The notes below the pieces were generated by a model. It was given only the letters and a program-made list of their open reading frames with translations, searched no databases and had not been told where the DNA came from. 8,150 bases of DNA, taken from contig SFNH01000082.1 in assembly GCA_004554205.1 (NCBI GenBank), positions 1-8,150 of the forward strand. Reading direction: 5' to 3'. Shown here piece after piece: positions 6,720-8,150 of this stretch. The position numbers and the translations under genes were made by a program. The DNA is from Clostridium sp. Its GTDB lineage: Bacteria > Bacillota > Clostridia > Lachnospirales > Lachnospiraceae. Within the stretch, counting starts at the first letter, position 1, and each line of letters starts with the position of its first letter.

Positions 6720-8150
6720 TCACAGCGCTCCCGTAAGCGCGGAGAGCTTATCCTCCGCCCGGACAGGAGCCGCGACGTGGTAATCGTCAAAGAGGCTGAG
6801 CTGACGGTAGCTGTCGTGATGCCCAATCTCCCAGGCGTTACGCCGCTCTGTGCCGAGAAGCTGGTTTGTGATGAAGTTTTCATCAAACCGGAAGGACGCC
6901 ATCGTCTTTCCCGAGCAGGTGATAAAATACATGGCGCGCTTTAACACGACTCCGAGCTTCTTTAAATCCGGGAAATCGAGGACAGCGCCCCGCCTCGCCG
7001 CGACAATCCGTCTCGCCGACTTCACTCCGAGCCCCGGCACACGAAGGAGCGTCGCGTAATCGGCACGGTTTACCTCAACCGGGAACTGCTCTAAATGGCG
7101 CAGCGCCCAATCGCACTTGGGGTCGAGAAAGATATTAAAATTAGGCTTCTCCTCGGAGAGAAGCTCCTCCGCGCGAAAGCCGTAAAAGCGTAGCAGCCAG
7201 TCCGCCTGGTAGAGACGGTGCTCGCGAAGGAGCGGCGGCCCGCCCGGAAGCACCGGGAGCAGGCTGTCATCATTGACCCTGACAAAGGCAGAGTAAAAGA
7301 CGCGCTTCAAATCGTAATTCTGGTACAGCGCCTCCGAGACACGAAGCATCTGGTAATCGCTCTCACCGGTCGCGCCCACGATCATCTGCGTGCTCTGCCC
7401 CGCCGGGACAAAGTTACGCCCTCCCGGCGCACTCTGCGGCATCCAGACATTTCGTCCCGGGTGCGCTGTGGAATTTGCCATGCCGATCTGTCGTCCCGCC
7501 TCCTTCCTATCCGCGGGGAAAGCCGCGCGCTTCCCAGCACCTTCCTCGAGCCACCTTAAGTTCTGCGCCGCGATCCGGCGCTGCACCTGGCGCATGGGTG
7601 AGAGGATCTTCTCCCGGCTCTTTCCGGGCGCGAGCGCGCGCAGCCCCTCCGCAGTCGGGAGCTCGAGATTCACGCTCATGCGGTCCGCCAGAAATCCCAC
7701 GCGCTCGATCAGCTCAGGAGACGCGCCGGGAATCGCCTTGACATGGATATATCCGTTAAACCGGCACTCGCCGCGCAGCCGGTAAAGTGTCTGGTAGATC
7801 AACTCCATCGTGTAGTCCGGGGAGTGCAGGATCCCGGAGCTTAAGAAAAGCCCCTCAATGTAGTTGCGGCGGTAAAATTCCATTGTCAGCATACACACCT
7901 CGTCCGGGGTAAATGAGGTGCGAACCACGTCATTGGAGCGCCGGTTGATACAATATTTGCAGTCATAAACGCACTGGTTGGTAAACAGGATCTTGAGAAG
8001 CGATATACAGCGCCCATCAGCCGAAAAGCTGTGACAGATCCCGCTTTCACTTGTTTTTCCGAGACCGCCCTTCCTGCCCGCGCGGGACACGCCGCTGCTG
8101 GTACACGCTACGTCATATTTTGCCGCATCGGATAAAATCTTTAATTTCTC
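6720..8150 (-). CDS. Putative DNA modification/repair radical SAM protein (TIGR03916-like), 5' end outside the window
   Basis: The frame is open from the stop TGA (6720-6722) to the window edge, giving 476 visible residues. The GTG at 8088-8090 is probably internal, because the upstream codons continue in the style of the family N-terminus (EKLKILSDAAKYDVAC). Counting from that GTG, conserved GICHSFSADGRCISLLK (17-33) is followed by the 4Fe-4S cluster motif CVYDCKYC (Cys40, 44, 47; CX3CX2C). SSGILHSPDYT (84-94), the segment GQSTQMIVGATGESD (231-245) and FVRVNDDSLLP (269-279) come next. A C-terminal helix-hairpin-helix with LLRVPGLGVKSARRIV (348-363) points to DNA binding. Radical SAM enzymes cleave S-adenosylmethionine to start radical chemistry; this family's substrate is unknown. 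It is consistently paired with the protein encoded immediately downstream, sometimes fused there to a uracil-DNA-glycosylase-like domain, so a DNA repair or modification role is inferred. Only the first few residues are missing. Confidence 0.9.
   Translation of the reverse strand, partial: EKLKILSDAAKYDVACTSSGVSRAGRKGGLGKTSESGICHSFSADGRCISLLKILFTNQCVYDCKYCINRRSNDVVRTSFTPDEVCMLTMEFYRRNYIEGLFLSSGILHSPDYTMELIYQTLYRLRGECRFNGYIHVKAIPGASPELIERVGFLADRMSVNLELPTAEGLRALAPGKSREKILSPMRQVQRRIAAQNLRWLEEGAGKRAAFPADRKEAGRQIGMANSTAHPGRNVWMPQSAPGGRNFVPAGQSTQMIVGATGESDYQMLRVSEALYQNYDLKRVFYSAFVRVNDDSLLPVLPGGPPLLREHRLYQADWLLRFYGFRAEELLSEEKPNFNIFLDPKCDWALRHLEQFPVEVNRADYATLLRVPGLGVKSARRIVAARRGAVLDFPDLKKLGVVLKRAMYFITCSGKTMASFRFDENFITNQLLGTERRNAWEIGHHDSYRQLSLFDDYHVAAPVRAEDKLSALTGAL

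Noticed and set aside
6677..6886. 70-residue N-terminal extension of the radical SAM partner protein
   Set aside because: It overlaps the well-supported end of the radical SAM gene, is Ser/Thr/Arg-rich like a shadow frame, and lacks a ribosome binding site; AAGGAGAG precedes the ATG at 6676 instead.
7218..7785. Overlapping plus-strand frames of 88-131 codons opposite the radical SAM gene
   Set aside because: They are rich in Arg, Pro, Ser and Ala, as expected from the reverse of a G+C-rich gene. They have no ribosome binding sites and contain no recognisable motif.
8088..8090. GTG as the true start of the radical SAM protein
   Set aside because: Codons remain open to the window edge and spell a family-like N-terminus (EKLKILSDAAKYDVAC), so the real start is most likely just beyond position 8150.

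Overview
The window reads as a stretch of chromosome from a moderately GC-rich Firmicute, most likely a member of the Lachnospiraceae or a near relative in the Clostridia. The reasons are a CodY regulator (a Firmicutes-restricted family), strong AGGAGG-type ribosome binding sites, an apparent TTG start, and the gene order comM-dprA-topA-codY. The family assignment is inference from gene content and style; no database search was run. Every gene is on the minus strand, so transcription runs from position 8150 towards position 1.

The right third (5924-8150) carries two genes that form a recognised but biochemically uncharacterised pair. One is a radical SAM protein with a C-terminal helix-hairpin-helix DNA-binding motif; its 5' end runs off the window. 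The other is the roughly 250-residue partner protein that accompanies it in other genomes and is sometimes fused there to a uracil-DNA-glycosylase-like domain. The pair is presumed to act in DNA repair or modification, with substrate unknown. This is the nearest thing in the window to an undescribed system.

The middle (3108-5923) begins with a 153-base spacer holding a plausible sigma-A promoter (5890-5918) and a leader of about 113 bases containing two small inverted repeats. It is followed by comM/yifB (AAA+ Mg-chelatase-like ATPase, linked to branch migration during integration of foreign DNA) and dprA/smf (loads RecA on incoming single-stranded DNA). comM, dprA and topA are only a few bases apart, with each ribosome binding site lying in or across the end of the gene before it. 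They are almost certainly one operon with coupled translation.

The left part (115-3107) has topA (DNA topoisomerase I with three C-terminal zinc ribbons), then a 122-base spacer and codY (global nutritional repressor). The spacer has a convincing extended -10 promoter (966-994) for codY. Directly upstream of its -35 element is an 11/15 match to the CodY operator consensus, which suggests autoregulation. Positions 1-114, downstream of codY, show no supportable gene or terminator.

Functionally the window is mostly DNA metabolism (topology, uptake and recombination, presumed repair) plus one global regulator. No mobile element, tRNA, rRNA or CRISPR array was seen.
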